A stretch of DNA of 45,013 nucleotides from Gammaproteobacteria bacterium. GTDB lineage: Bacteria > Pseudomonadota > Gammaproteobacteria > Burkholderiales > Nitrosomonadaceae. Numbering within the stretch: position 1 is the first letter of the stretch; the number at the start of each line of letters is the position of its first letter. This document shows, one piece after another, positions 19,133-29,756 of this stretch. Made by a program: the position numbers and the translations under genes. Under the pieces are notes generated by a model. It had not been told where the DNA came from, searched no databases, and saw nothing but the letters and a program-made list of their open reading frames with translations. The stretch is from positions 1-45,013 of the forward strand of contig JAUIIB010000023.1 of the NCBI GenBank assembly GCA_030431985.1, given 5' to 3'.

Positions 19133-20371
19133 CTAGCCGCTCAGCCGTTCAAATATACGAAAACCTGCAACATATGTACCGATAGCTGAACCCATTGTGG
19201 ATAGAATAAATATTAATAGAATTCGGGTTACTTGGTTGTTCCACCATCCTTTTAGACTGGTTGCGTCGCTACGCAAGCAATTAAAATCTGCGACTTTAGG
19301 TTTACGCAGGTAGGTTTCTGCGGCAGCAACTACCATACCGGCGCCAATTGTTGGATTTAAAGAGGTTAAAGGGGCCGCAAAGAAAGCAGTGACTATTGTC
19401 AGAGGATGTGCAAACGCAATGGTTGCGCCGAGTGCAGATAATCCGCCGTTAATAAAAACCCAGTCGAGCACCATGGCGGTTCCGATTTCGGGACTGCGAG
19501 TAAATCCGATCACAAAACCAATCAAAATCAACAATACAATTATCCAAGGTAAATACTTAAACCAGTTTGCCGAAGTGGGATGAGCATCGAGTTCGGTAAT
19601 AATTGTATCGGGGTCGGGAATGCATTGTTGTGTTATTTGGTGCTGCATACCTTTCAAATGACCTGCACCGACGACTGCGAGCATATGCCGGTAATTATTT
19701 TCTTTGCTTTCCTTGATGAGGCGGGCTGACATGTATTTGTCACGCTCACTAATCAGTGGCTTGAATAAATCCTTTTCATCTTCCGCAAATTGTGAGAAAG
19801 TGCTTTCTAAGACATCACCCTCCTTGAGTTTTTCAATTTCGGCAGCGCTGACTTCCTCTTTGCTGATAACACTGCCAATTAATCCTCCGAGCAGGCCCAT
19901 CCGTTTCCACCATGGGATATTATGATAAATACGTTTAAGTGTGATGCCAATTTCACGGTCAATCAGTACCACGGGTAATTGAGCATCTTGAGCATCTCTG
20001 ATAGCAACACGCATTTCAGCGCCAGGTTCTATACCGAACTGCTCTGCGATACGTTGTTGAAAGGCTCCCAAGGCCAAACTTGCTGCTACCATACTAGCCT
20101 GGCCATTTTTAATAACCTGGAACAAATCCATTTTCGCCATTGCATCTGGATTAACAATGGCATTATGACGGCTGGGACATAATTCTATGGCTATAGCGTC
20201 GTAAGTTCCTGAAGCAATCAATTCTCGAACTTTTTCGGCACTGATTTTTGAAACATGCGCTGTACCGAGTATAGTGATGCGGCGATCATCAATTTGAATT
20301 GTTGTTATCGGTTCTGTCAGTGAGTTACGCTCTTCCGGGATTGTGCTATCGGATAATTCGCTGTTGTTCAT
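19133..20371 (-). CDS. TraB-family (pheromone shutdown-type) membrane protein
   Basis: A 412-residue protein. The N-terminal TraB domain has ILGTAHVSKISAEKV, an acidic AIELCPSRHNAI and, near residue 235, VVGAGHLKGM. These are the conserved histidine/glutamate motifs of the TraB/TIKI/EreA-like superfamily. The C-terminal third (about 270-408) has several membrane helices. The name comes from enterococcal TraB, which limits pheromone activity. Members are widespread in bacteria, archaea and mitochondria, with unknown biochemical role; a metalloprotease fold has been proposed for relatives. It lies directly upstream of the ABC exporter in the same direction. Confidence 0.85.
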   Translation of the reverse strand: MNNSELSDSTIPEERNSLTEPITTIQIDDRRITILGTAHVSKISAEKVRELIASGTYDAIAIELCPSRHNAIVNPDAMAKMDLFQVIKNGQASMVAASLALGAFQQRIAEQFGIEPGAEMRVAIRDAQDAQLPVVLIDREIGITLKRIYHNIPWWKRMGLLGGLIGSVISKEEVSAAEIEKLKEGDVLESTFSQFAEDEKDLFKPLISERDKYMSARLIKESKENNYRHMLAVVGAGHLKGMQHQITQQCIPDPDTIITELDAHPTSANWFKYLPWIIVLLILIGFVIGFTRSPEIGTAMVLDWVFINGGLSALGATIAFAHPLTIVTAFFAAPLTSLNPTIGAGMVVAAAETYLRKPKVADFNCLRSDATSLKGWWNNQVTRILLIFILSTMGSAIGTYVAGFRIFERLSG

Positions 20372-20492
20372 GAATAAAAATATTTGGGTTATGTAATGAT
20401 ATGAAATAGACAGGAATGATTAGTTAAGAAGTGTTGAGAATCACAATGTTGTATGTGAATGTCAGAAAAAACATCTGATACTATGCAATTCC

Positions 20493-20757
20493 TTGTCAAT
20501 TGTAGTTTTTTTGAGGATAACAGTGATTAATACCACAGCGCAATGAAAGAAAAAAGCACATATTATGTGCCTATTCTAAGTTTTAGAGCTAGTCAGATTG
20601 TATTATAGTTTTACCCAGTGATGACGATCTTATGAATCAATTTGATGGTGTACCTATCGCAATTGATGTATTAATTGTCTAATTGATGTCATTTGATTTT
20701 CGGTTAATGGTTTTATGACGAGGCCCTTTAATCCCTACTGATGTAGGGATTTTTTTT
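20493..20757 (+). ncRNA. Candidate small RNA in a 550-base gene-free stretch
   Basis: Between the TraB start (20371) and the rlpA end (20922) there is no convincing coding region, yet a strong plus-strand terminator lies at 20730-20757. A possible promoter is TTGTCA (20493-20498), a 17-base spacer, then GATAAC (20516-20521). Together they would give a transcript of about 230 bases from about 20528. It includes a small hairpin (GCACAT/ATGTGC) near 20557. I do not recognise a known RNA family. Confidence 0.3.
20730..20757 (+). terminator. Strong Rho-independent terminator
   Basis: AATCCCTAC (20730-20738) and GTAGGGATT (20743-20751) form a perfect 9-bp stem with a TGAT loop, followed by a run of Ts to 20757. 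The T-run is on the plus-strand side only. No plus-strand gene lies upstream nearer than DUF3047 (ends 17214), so it must serve an unannotated transcript. Confidence 0.8.
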
Positions 20758-20921
20758 GTGTCTATTATGGGGTGTTGTCATGAGTTATGTGATTTCTGTA
20801 CGAGCAAAATTATCGGCCTTTTTGTTCCTTGAATATGCTTTAACATGTCCTACGGAACAAAATTTTGATTCTTTTTCCCAAAAAGCAAACAGAGATGTAC
20901 ATAATTGATGAAGACACACCT

Positions 20922-21929
20922 TTAGTGTGACATCAAGTTACGATATTCACCCGAGTCGGTAACGATTAAAGGATCGATGTCCAGTTTTTGGGTAATAGTA
21001 TGGGCAGCTTCTTGCGCCGAAATGTGGTCATCATAGGGACCCGCATAGATTTTAAAAAGACCGTTTTGTTCTACTACGCCAATAGTGCTACTGAGTTCAG
21101 GTAGTTTTTTATTAATAACTGAAAGGTACTCATAAGCGTTAACAACCGCGCCAAATGCACCCAATTGCACGTAGGTTTTATCCACGCTGTTGTTGAATAC
21201 AGGCTGCAACGATTTAAATTGACTAATTTCTTCAGGCAGTATCGATTCAATGATGACTTCACCACTGCCATTTTCAATGAAATCTAGCTTATAGGCTGCC
21301 GTGTAAGATAGATCAATTAAGCGGTCTGACAGAAACGGGCCGCGGTCATTGACACGCACAATCACTGTTTTGCCACTATCAACGCTGGTAACCCGTGCAT
21401 AACTTGGCAGCGGTAGTGTCGGATGTGCTGCTGTCATAGCATACATATCGTAAATTTCACCGGATGCAGTAGGGTTACCGTGATACCGTCGTCCATACCA
21501 TGAGGCTGTGCCACTTTCCTTATACGGTTCGAGCATTGTCATAGGCTCAAATGTTTTACCCATAACCTTGTAGGGATGCATATTTGCTTTGCGTAATGGT
21601 TCCAGTTTGGGTATAGCATTTGGAATTAAATGAAGGTTGTTCGGTGGGTTATCGCCAGGCCCATCATCTAAATAATAGCCGCCACCGACGCTGTGCTGTT
21701 TGGTATTTTTTCTTGGTTTGCTTGAATTTGCCGATTTAAGTTCGACCGATTCAATGACCTCAAACGGTTCAGGGTCGATCGATTCAGTGACGACGGATGG
21801 TACGGGTTTGACCGTATTGGCACAGCCGAAAATTGACAAAAAAGTGATCGAAAGAATGAATTTAAAAAGGGGCGTTGATGATAGGGTAAAACGATCATAA
21901 CAATATTGAAACATTGATTTATTTTTCAT
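20922..21929 (-). CDS. rlpA: Septal ring lytic transglycosylase RlpA, lipoprotein with SPOR domain
   Basis: A 335-residue outer-membrane lipoprotein. The signal ends in the lipobox SIFGC (Cys about 36). After a linker comes the double-psi beta-barrel (about 139-227) with GTASWYGRRYHGNPTASGE and a catalytic-type VNDRGPF. A C-terminal SPOR domain (about 250-330, TYVQLGAFGAVVNAYEYL) should bind denuded septal glycan. The active-site Asp in NDRGPF is present. It overlaps the rodA end by 4 bases (ATGA) and ends the mre operon, as in many proteobacteria. Confidence 0.94.
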   Translation of the reverse strand: MKNKSMFQYCYDRFTLSSTPLFKFILSITFLSIFGCANTVKPVPSVVTESIDPEPFEVIESVELKSANSSKPRKNTKQHSVGGGYYLDDGPGDNPPNNLHLIPNAIPKLEPLRKANMHPYKVMGKTFEPMTMLEPYKESGTASWYGRRYHGNPTASGEIYDMYAMTAAHPTLPLPSYARVTSVDSGKTVIVRVNDRGPFLSDRLIDLSYTAAYKLDFIENGSGEVIIESILPEEISQFKSLQPVFNNSVDKTYVQLGAFGAVVNAYEYLSVINKKLPELSSTIGVVEQNGLFKIYAGPYDDHISAQEAAHTITQKLDIDPLIVTDSGEYRNLMSH

Positions 21930-23062
21930 GTTTTTACGAGTTTGGGATGTTTTTGTATACTCATTAAAATACCAAAACCAAGTAACATAGTAACCAGAGC
22001 TGTTCCGCCGTAACTGATTAAAGGCAACGGCACACCTACTACCGGTAGAATGCCGCTTACCATTCCCATGTTAACAAATATATACGTGCAGAATGTCAAA
22101 GTAATTGAGCCGGCGATTAATCGTGTAAATTGCGTGGGTGCACTTGCGGTGATTACAACACAGCGTCCAATCACAAATAGATAAAGCAAGAGTAATAGGG
22201 AATTACCGATCAATCCAAATTCTTCTGAGAAAACAGCGAAGATAAAGTCGGTGCTTTGTTCTGGTAAGAAATCAAGCTGAGTTTGTGTTCCATTTTGCCA
22301 TCCCTTTCCGGAAATGCCCCCTGATCCAATGGCAATGGATGATTGAATGGTATGATAGCCTGCACCCAGGGCGTCTTGTGAAGGATCCAACATAGTTAAA
22401 ATGCGTTGACGTTGATAACCGTGTAAGAATGACCAAAGAATCGGTACGCTTCCAATCGCGGCAATGCATAAACCGCCGATCACGTGCCATGATAAACCGG
22501 CCAAAAAGAGCACATAAAATCCGCTGGCAGAGATAAGGAGCGCCGTTCCAAGGTCTGGCTGGCGCAAGATTAAAGCTACGGGTAATAATAAGATCACAGT
22601 TGCGCCTAAAAAATCTCTCAGGCGTAACGTGATTTCATGTTTGTCGAAATACCAAGCCATCATGAGCGGTATTGCAATTTTCATAATTTCTGAAGGTTGA
22701 ATGCGGGTAATTCCAATATCAAGCCAGCGACGTGCGCCATTATTAATTTCTCCAAACAAGGCAACGCCAACCAGTAATGTGAATCCAAGCAGATAAAGTG
22801 GTAATGCAAGCCGCATGATTTGTTGTAGTGGGACGTTGGCAACCAGCCACATAACAGTTAATGCAATAAACATGTGTGCAGTTTGTTTGCTGACTTTGCC
22901 GATGTCACCGCTTGTGGCACTGTACAGTATTACAAGCCCGACAATCATCAGGAGCAATATGCCCGTTAGAAGAATGAAGTCAATATAGCGTGCCAGATAA
23001 TACCAGATCTTTCTGAATCTGTTTCTTGGCATGGTTAACTTTGAATCGGATAGGCTTGCCAT
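21926..23062 (-). CDS. rodA: Rod-shape peptidoglycan glycosyltransferase RodA
   Basis: A SEDS-family integral membrane protein of 378 residues that polymerises glycan strands during elongation with PBP2. There are about ten membrane helices. The conserved acidic residues are visible: Glu125 in QPSEIMKI and Asp272 in PEQSTDFIFAVFSEEFG, corresponding to the essential Asp of SEDS polymerases. The N-terminal 15 residues before RFRKIWYY are slightly longer than usual; ATG at 23032 (residue 11) is an alternative start. It lies 12 bases after mrdA. Confidence 0.96.
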   Translation of the reverse strand: MASLSDSKLTMPRNRFRKIWYYLARYIDFILLTGILLLMIVGLVILYSATSGDIGKVSKQTAHMFIALTVMWLVANVPLQQIMRLALPLYLLGFTLLVGVALFGEINNGARRWLDIGITRIQPSEIMKIAIPLMMAWYFDKHEITLRLRDFLGATVILLLPVALILRQPDLGTALLISASGFYVLFLAGLSWHVIGGLCIAAIGSVPILWSFLHGYQRQRILTMLDPSQDALGAGYHTIQSSIAIGSGGISGKGWQNGTQTQLDFLPEQSTDFIFAVFSEEFGLIGNSLLLLLYLFVIGRCVVITASAPTQFTRLIAGSITLTFCTYIFVNMGMVSGILPVVGVPLPLISYGGTALVTMLLGFGILMSIQKHPKLVKT

Positions 23063-23074
23063 GTTACATAGTCA

Positions 23075-25012
23075 TTAATGTTGATGCGTGTGCTCAGAAT
23101 GTTCTATTGTTTCAGCCGTTTCCTCTGTTTCCTCTGTTTCTATTTTTGGCAATTTTCCGAGCAAAAAATAATCCAGAACCTGTCGGGCAATTGGAGCAGC
23201 GGTTGCGCCACCACTGCCCCCATTTTCGACTAGAACCGCTAATGCAATTGTAGGCTGTTCTGCAGGTGCGTAAGCAATAAAAACAGCATGATCTCGGTGC
23301 TGTTTAGCAATAAGCTCCTCTTTATAGCGTTCGTTTTGTTTGATTCCGATTACCTGCGATGTTCCGGTTTTTCCAGCAAACTGATATTCTGAGCCGGCTG
23401 CAGCTCTGGCAGCGGTGCCGCCCGGTTGAGTGACTTCGATGAGTGCTTGATGCACCAATTCCATATTCTGAGGTTGGTGTTCTATTGTATACAGTTTATT
23501 AGGTGGAATATCACGCGTAATTTCAGTTTGATTGTTGATGATTTGTTTAACAAAATGCGGTTGATAAGCTGTTCCGTTGTTAGCAATGATTCCAGTAGAA
23601 AAAGCCAGTTGTAGCGGAGTTGTAAGTACGTAACCCTGACCAATGCCCACTGAGATTGTATCACCCGCGTACCAGCGCTGATTATGTCTGCGCATTTTCC
23701 ATTCCTTTGACGGTAAGAGTCCCTCAGCCTCACCATGGATATCAATACCTGTTTTTTTTCCGAGTCCAAACTGTTGGATAAAGCTGTATATACGGTCGAT
23801 ACCCATATCATGAGCGAGACTGTAGTAATAAGTATCACAGGAAACGACCAGCGATTTACGCAAATCGACTCTGCCATGCCCGCCGACTTTCCAGTCACGA
23901 TAACGGCGTTTAGTACCAGGAAGGCTAAAATAACCGATGTCGCTAATAGCATATCCAGGTGACCGGAGGCCGAGTTCTAGTGCGGCAAGTGCCATAAATG
24001 GTTTGAAAGTGGAGCCGGGTGGATAGACGCCACGTAATGCGCGATTGTTTAATGGATTGTCGATTGATTCATTAAGGCGCTTCCAGTTTTTGTGATCAAT
24101 GCCACCAACAAATAAATTAGCGTCGAACCCTGGCTTACTGATAAAAGCTAATATTTCACCATTATTGGGGTCAATAGCCACTAACGCACCGTTTTGGTCT
24201 CCGAATGCGTTATATGCCACATGTTGTAAATCGATATCCAGTGTGAGTACCAAATTATTGCCGGAAACCGGAGGGGTTCGTGACAGGACGCGTATTGATC
24301 GCCCCGCTGCGTCAGTTTCTACTTCATCAAAACCTGTAATGCCGTGCAATTCTTTTTCATAGCTTTGTTCAATGCCGATTCGTCCTATAAAATGCGATCC
24401 TCGATAATTATCGAGTTCTTCTGAGGCTTCAAGTTGTTCCAGATCTTTATCGCTGATGCGGCTGATATAGCCTACGACATGGGATGCCAATTCGGAGTAG
24501 GGATAGTAACGTAGAATACGCGCTTGCAGCTCAACTCCTGGGAAACGATATCGATTGGCAGCAAAACGCGCGACTTCTTCATCGGTTAGGCGGTTACGGA
24601 TAGGCAGATGTTTGAATCGTCTATTTTCACGCAGGAGCTTTCTAAACTGTTCTAAATCATTGGGAGTGATTTCAATATAATCTGCTATAGTGTTAAGTGT
24701 CTGATCAAGATCAGCGATTTTGTTAGGTACGATTTCCAGGGTATATGTCGAGTAGTTCTGCGCAAGAATCTTCCCATTGCGATCGAGAATCAGGCCGCGA
24801 TTCGGTATAAGTGGAGCGATGGAAATACGATTTGCTTCGGCCAGTGTATGAAAGTGTTCGCTTTGAGTGACTTGTAAATGATAAAACCGTGCAAAGAGAA
24901 CAAGGAACAGCAGTAACATGAGTCCAATGCTGATTGCCAGACGTAGGCGGAATTTACGTAGTTCGTGGGGGTGGTTTCTAAGTTCTACGGGAGGCTTAAA
25001 GAACGTCGGCAT
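23075..25012 (-). CDS. mrdA: Penicillin-binding protein 2 (peptidoglycan transpeptidase)
   Basis: A class B PBP of the elongasome, 645 residues from ATG 25012; TTG 25021 would add three. One membrane anchor lies at about 30-50. The pedestal domain follows, then the transpeptidase domain with the SxxK motif as STFK (in VYPPGSTFKPFMAL), the SxN-type motif SCD (in SCDTYYYSLAHDMG) and KTGTS near residue 540. The C-terminus is Glu/Thr/His-rich, a short lineage-specific tail. The start overlaps the mreD end by 17 bases. Confidence 0.96.
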   Translation of the reverse strand: MPTFFKPPVELRNHPHELRKFRLRLAISIGLMLLLFLVLFARFYHLQVTQSEHFHTLAEANRISIAPLIPNRGLILDRNGKILAQNYSTYTLEIVPNKIADLDQTLNTIADYIEITPNDLEQFRKLLRENRRFKHLPIRNRLTDEEVARFAANRYRFPGVELQARILRYYPYSELASHVVGYISRISDKDLEQLEASEELDNYRGSHFIGRIGIEQSYEKELHGITGFDEVETDAAGRSIRVLSRTPPVSGNNLVLTLDIDLQHVAYNAFGDQNGALVAIDPNNGEILAFISKPGFDANLFVGGIDHKNWKRLNESIDNPLNNRALRGVYPPGSTFKPFMALAALELGLRSPGYAISDIGYFSLPGTKRRYRDWKVGGHGRVDLRKSLVVSCDTYYYSLAHDMGIDRIYSFIQQFGLGKKTGIDIHGEAEGLLPSKEWKMRRHNQRWYAGDTISVGIGQGYVLTTPLQLAFSTGIIANNGTAYQPHFVKQIINNQTEITRDIPPNKLYTIEHQPQNMELVHQALIEVTQPGGTAARAAAGSEYQFAGKTGTSQVIGIKQNERYKEELIAKQHRDHAVFIAYAPAEQPTIALAVLVENGGSGGATAAPIARQVLDYFLLGKLPKIETEETEETAETIEHSEHTHQH

Positions 25013-25547
25013 CGGAACCAAATTTAAGAGGGTAACTCAGTAAAAAAGCTATAAAAGGCCATAAAATAGCACCGCTTAGCGATCCGAGGAAAAATTGCCA
25101 GTCCGGCATAATTGCGCCATTGATGAGTGCAATAAGCGCAAATAATCCTTGCGCAATGATGAGTATTATAAAAATCTGCGGTATTTGTTGTACCAAACCG
25201 AAAATTTTTATTCGCCTGCGAGAAACGGACGCAATGGATATGATTACACAGTAAACTAATGCGTGATGGCCCAAAATGCTGGCATGGTCGACATCCATCA
25301 TTAAACCCATGCAGAAGGCAATACTCATGCCAAATTGCTGTGGTTGGTTAATACTCCAGTATAGAATAATCAGTGCGACGAAGTCTGGACGCATTACCAG
25401 TGCAAAAGACTGAAGCGGGACAAAGTTTAATATCAGTGCAATAACAAAACTGATAAAAACGTACCATGATTGAGCCGGCGCCAGCATGTCTTTACTGACA
25501 TACTTGTTTTGGTTGATTTTGGATTCATCAATTATTTTCAGACTCAA
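24996..25547 (-). CDS. mreD: Rod-shape-determining protein MreD
   Basis: A small integral membrane protein of 183 residues linking MreC and the PBP2-RodA complex. About five membrane helices; the segment MRPDFVALIILYWSINQPQQFGMSIAFCMGLMMDV contains the 'P.....LYW' and 'G...GL..D' pattern of the family. The N-terminal 25 residues are polar. It overlaps mreC by 20 bases and mrdA by 17, so it is probably translationally coupled. Identity rests strongly on operon position. Confidence 0.93.
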   Translation of the reverse strand: MSLKIIDESKINQNKYVSKDMLAPAQSWYVFISFVIALILNFVPLQSFALVMRPDFVALIILYWSINQPQQFGMSIAFCMGLMMDVDHASILGHHALVYCVIISIASVSRRRIKIFGLVQQIPQIFIILIIAQGLFALIALINGAIMPDWQFFLGSLSGAILWPFIAFLLSYPLKFGSDADVL

Positions 25548-26427
25548 GACTGGGTTCCCCGGTGTGTTTTTCCGATGAGGCAGGCAAAGCTGGAGTGAGT
25601 GATAGAATCAACACTTGGCGGTTGCGGTCTACGCCTGCGACTGGCATGCCAGTCACTTGCGCAAAATTGTCTGATGGATGGCGTTTGATTTCAGTAACGA
25701 CTGCTACGGGTAATCCACGTGGATAAACACCGCCAATTCCGGATGTGGCAAGTAAATCGCCTACCTGGATATCTGTATTTACAGATAAATAACGCAACTC
25801 AATTTCATTGTTTTTACCGGTGCCGGAAATAACTGTGCGAATATTGTTGCGTACGATTTGTATAGGTACAGAATGGTCTTTGTCAGTAATCAACGTCACT
25901 TCTGATACCAGAGGATATGCATGCGTAATCTGTCCAATAATACCTTTATAATCAATAACAATTTGCCCCACCTGAATATCATGATAACTCCCTTTATCTA
26001 CGGTGATTTTGTGACTGAAGGGGTCACGAGGTGTGTAGAGAATTTCAGCCATTACCGCTTTTGCCGGCGTTTTGGTTTCAATAGTCTTGACTGCACCGAG
26101 CAGTTTGCGTAAATGTTCGTTTTCAGCTTTCAAAGCATCTAAACGTAGCAATTCTTCGCCGTCTCGAAGATGGCGCTCTCTAAGGTAGGTATTTTCCTCA
26201 ATCACATGAAAATTGTCGATATATGTTTTTATTGCACCATGCGTGATGGAGGGTAGCAGAGCAACTTTCTGCAATGGATATATGATTAAAGCAATGACCT
26301 GCCGTAACTCTGTCATGGCTTTAAAGTGAGAGTCCCCAACCATAAGTAAGCACGATAACATTGTTAATAAAACCAGTCGTGCTAGCGGACCAGGTTCGTG
26401 TCTAAAAAACTGTGGAGTTGAATCCAT
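25528..26427 (-). CDS. mreC: Rod-shape-determining protein MreC
   Basis: A bitopic periplasmic scaffold of 299 residues that activates PBP2-RodA. One membrane helix lies at about 17-35. A coiled coil follows around residues 80-112 (LLRLDALKAENEHLRKLLGA). The periplasmic beta-domains contain the family segments VMAEILYTPRDPFSHKITVDKG, VGQIVIDYKGIIGQIT and LLATSGIGGVYPRGLPVAVVTE. The acidic C-terminus extends over the mreD start. Confidence 0.95.
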   Translation of the reverse strand: MDSTPQFFRHEPGPLARLVLLTMLSCLLMVGDSHFKAMTELRQVIALIIYPLQKVALLPSITHGAIKTYIDNFHVIEENTYLRERHLRDGEELLRLDALKAENEHLRKLLGAVKTIETKTPAKAVMAEILYTPRDPFSHKITVDKGSYHDIQVGQIVIDYKGIIGQITHAYPLVSEVTLITDKDHSVPIQIVRNNIRTVISGTGKNNEIELRYLSVNTDIQVGDLLATSGIGGVYPRGLPVAVVTEIKRHPSDNFAQVTGMPVAGVDRNRQVLILSLTPALPASSEKHTGEPSLESENN

Positions 26428-26549
26428 GATTCAGTATTGAAAATTCAGTTTTATATTCGGTCGCTGGTTAATTGACACGTGTGCCGGTTTAATTGCTCCA
26501 TGTTAAAAGCAGTACGGGAGAATATGAGTATTGTCATTAGAGATAAGCC

Positions 26550-27731
<1,182 letters not shown>

Positions 27732-27735
27732 CTAT

Positions 27736-28023
27736 ATGACCCTATCGATTGATGATGTAAAACAGATTGCAAACCTTGCCCATATCGAGGTCAGCGAAGA
27801 TGATGTTAATTCTGCATTGAATCAGTTGTCAGATATTTTTAAATTAATTGAAACGATGCAAGCAGTTGATACATTCCAAGTTGAGCCGATGTCTCATGCG
27901 CAAGATGTAATACAACGGTTGCGCGAGGATCAGGTTATTGAATCGGATCAGCATGAATTGTATCAATCCGTAGCACCGCATGTCGAAAACGATCTTTATC
28001 TTGTACCGAAAGTCATTGAATAA
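27736..28023 (+). CDS. gatC: Asp/Glu-tRNA amidotransferase subunit C
   Basis: The small stabilising subunit of GatCAB, 95 residues. MTLSIDDVKQIANLAHIEVSEDD, followed by FKLIETMQAVDTFQVEPMSHAQDVIQRLREDQV, is the typical pattern. GatCAB amidates Glu-tRNA(Gln) and/or Asp-tRNA(Asn). It is transcribed divergently from mreB, with 127 bases between the two starts. The gap to gatA is 232 bases, longer than in most gatCAB operons. Confidence 0.95.
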   Translation: MTLSIDDVKQIANLAHIEVSEDDVNSALNQLSDIFKLIETMQAVDTFQVEPMSHAQDVIQRLREDQVIESDQHELYQSVAPHVENDLYLVPKVIE

Positions 28024-28255
28024 AATATTGGTCAGTACCCCAAAAACCTTGTTCATATTACCTGAAAAATCAGATCTAAATCCCATAGCAACCACTTAAA
28101 GCCGGTATCTGACGGTTGAAAATAGCATTACGATGTTGCGGCAAAAACTATGATTATCGATGCGCTACTATCCATTGTGTAATTTTTTAGCCTGCACAAA
28201 TACTATCATCGCATATTTTATTCACTTATTTGTATCTATCTAGATTAATAATAAC

Positions 28256-29707
28256 ATGTTAAACGACAGTCTTAAGCAACTATCTCAGAGACTTGAAAAT
28301 AAAGAGATTTCGAGCGTTGAATTAACGAAAGAGTTTTTGTCTCGTATAAATAAACTTAATTCACAATTAAATGCATTTATCACTGTTGATGAAGAGCGGT
28401 CGCTAGAACAGGCGCGTGTTGCAGACCAAAAGATAACTGCCGGTACGGCTACACCGTTGACCGGAATCCCGGTCGCACAGAAAGATATTTTTTGTACTGA
28501 GGGATGGTTAACAACATGCGGTTCAAAAATGCTGTCAAATTTCGTTTCGCCATATGATGCGGGGGTTATTGAAAGATTTAAAGCGGTCGGTGCAGTCAAT
28601 ATTGGTAAAACCAACATGGATGAATTTGCCATGGGTTCGAGTAATGAAACATCATTCTACGGACCGGTGAAAAATCCCTGGGATAGTCATGCGGTTCCGG
28701 GGGGGAGCTCTGGCGGTTCGGCTTGTGCGGTTGCAGCACGGATGGCGCCTGTTGCGACAGGAACCGATACCGGTGGTTCTATACGCCAACCCGCTGCTTT
28801 ATGCGGTATTTCCGGCATCAAACCCACTTATGGTACGGTATCCCGGTATGGGATGATAGCTTTTGCGTCGAGCCTCGATCAAGGTGGCCCGATGGCTAAA
28901 TCTGCTGAAGATTTGGCGTTAATGTTGAATGTTATGGTTGGCTTTGATGCGCGAGATTCTACCAGCTTGCAGTGTGAGGCGGAGGATTATGCGCGTGATT
29001 TGGAAACGCCGCTGTCGGGTTTGCGCATTGGTTTGCCGAAAGAATATTTTGCTGAAGGGATGAACGGTGATGTAGAAAGGGCGGTTGACAAGGCGTTGGA
29101 GGAATACCGCAAGCTTGGAGCTGAAACAATTGAGGTGTCATTACCGAATTCTCCGTTATCAATTCCCGTTTATTATGTGTTGGCACCCGCGGAAGCATCC
29201 AGCAATTTGTCGCGTTTTGACGGTGTGAGATATGGTTACCGTGCCGAGTCGTATCGAAATCTTGAAGAAATGTATCGGAAAACACGTGCGGAGGGGTTTG
29301 GTGCCGAAGTAAAGCGCCGTATCTTGATCGGTACATATGTATTGTCTCATGGCTATTATGATGCTTATTACCTGCAAGCGCAGAAAGTGCGCCGTTTGAT
29401 TGCACAAGATTTTAAGCAGGCGTTTACGCAGTGTGATGTCATTATGGGACCGACCGCACCGACGGTGGCATTTGATATCGGTGAAAAAAGCAGTGACCCC
29501 GTGCAAATGTATTTATCGGACATTTATACGAGTGCGGCTAGTTTAGCGGGATTACCCGGTATGTCGATTCCAGTAGGTTTTGGTGAGAAAAGCAGGCCGG
29601 TGGGGTTGCATATTATCGGTAACTATTTTTCCGAATCGCTGATGCTGAATGTCGCGCACCAATATCAGCAGGCGACGGACTGGCATCAGAAAATGCCAAA
29701 TTTATAA
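28256..29707 (+). CDS. gatA: Asp/Glu-tRNA amidotransferase subunit A
   Basis: The amidase subunit of GatCAB, releasing ammonia from glutamine, 483 residues. The amidase-signature triad is Lys76 (VAQKDIF), Ser151 (in GGSSGGSA) and Ser175 (in [12 protein letters not shown]). Spacings of 75 and 24 residues match the family exactly. [20 protein letters not shown] follows as usual. The start [13 protein letters not shown] is standard. gatB starts 49 bases after the stop. Confidence 0.97.
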   Translation: MLNDSLKQLSQRLENKEISSVELTKEFLSRINKLNSQLNAFITVDEERSLEQARVADQKITAGTATPLTGIPVAQKDIFCTEGWLTTCGSKMLSNFVSPYDAGVIERFKAVGAVNIGKTNMDEFAMGSSNETSFYGPVKNPWDSHAVPGGSSGGSACAVAARMAPVATGTDTGGSIRQPAALCGISGIKPTYGTVSRYGMIAFASSLDQGGPMAKSAEDLALMLNVMVGFDARDSTSLQCEAEDYARDLETPLSGLRIGLPKEYFAEGMNGDVERAVDKALEEYRKLGAETIEVSLPNSPLSIPVYYVLAPAEASSNLSRFDGVRYGYRAESYRNLEEMYRKTRAEGFGAEVKRRILIGTYVLSHGYYDAYYLQAQKVRRLIAQDFKQAFTQCDVIMGPTAPTVAFDIGEKSSDPVQMYLSDIYTSAASLAGLPGMSIPVGFGEKSRPVGLHIIGNYFSESLMLNVAHQYQQATDWHQKMPNL

Positions 29708-29756
29708 ATACAGTATTATTCTATTCTTATCAATTTCATCGAATTGGAAACTAAAT

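Noticed and set aside
20550..20680. Tiny open frames of 22 and 16 codons in the gene-free stretch
   Set aside because: No ribosome binding site and no similarity; the terminator is better explained by an RNA.
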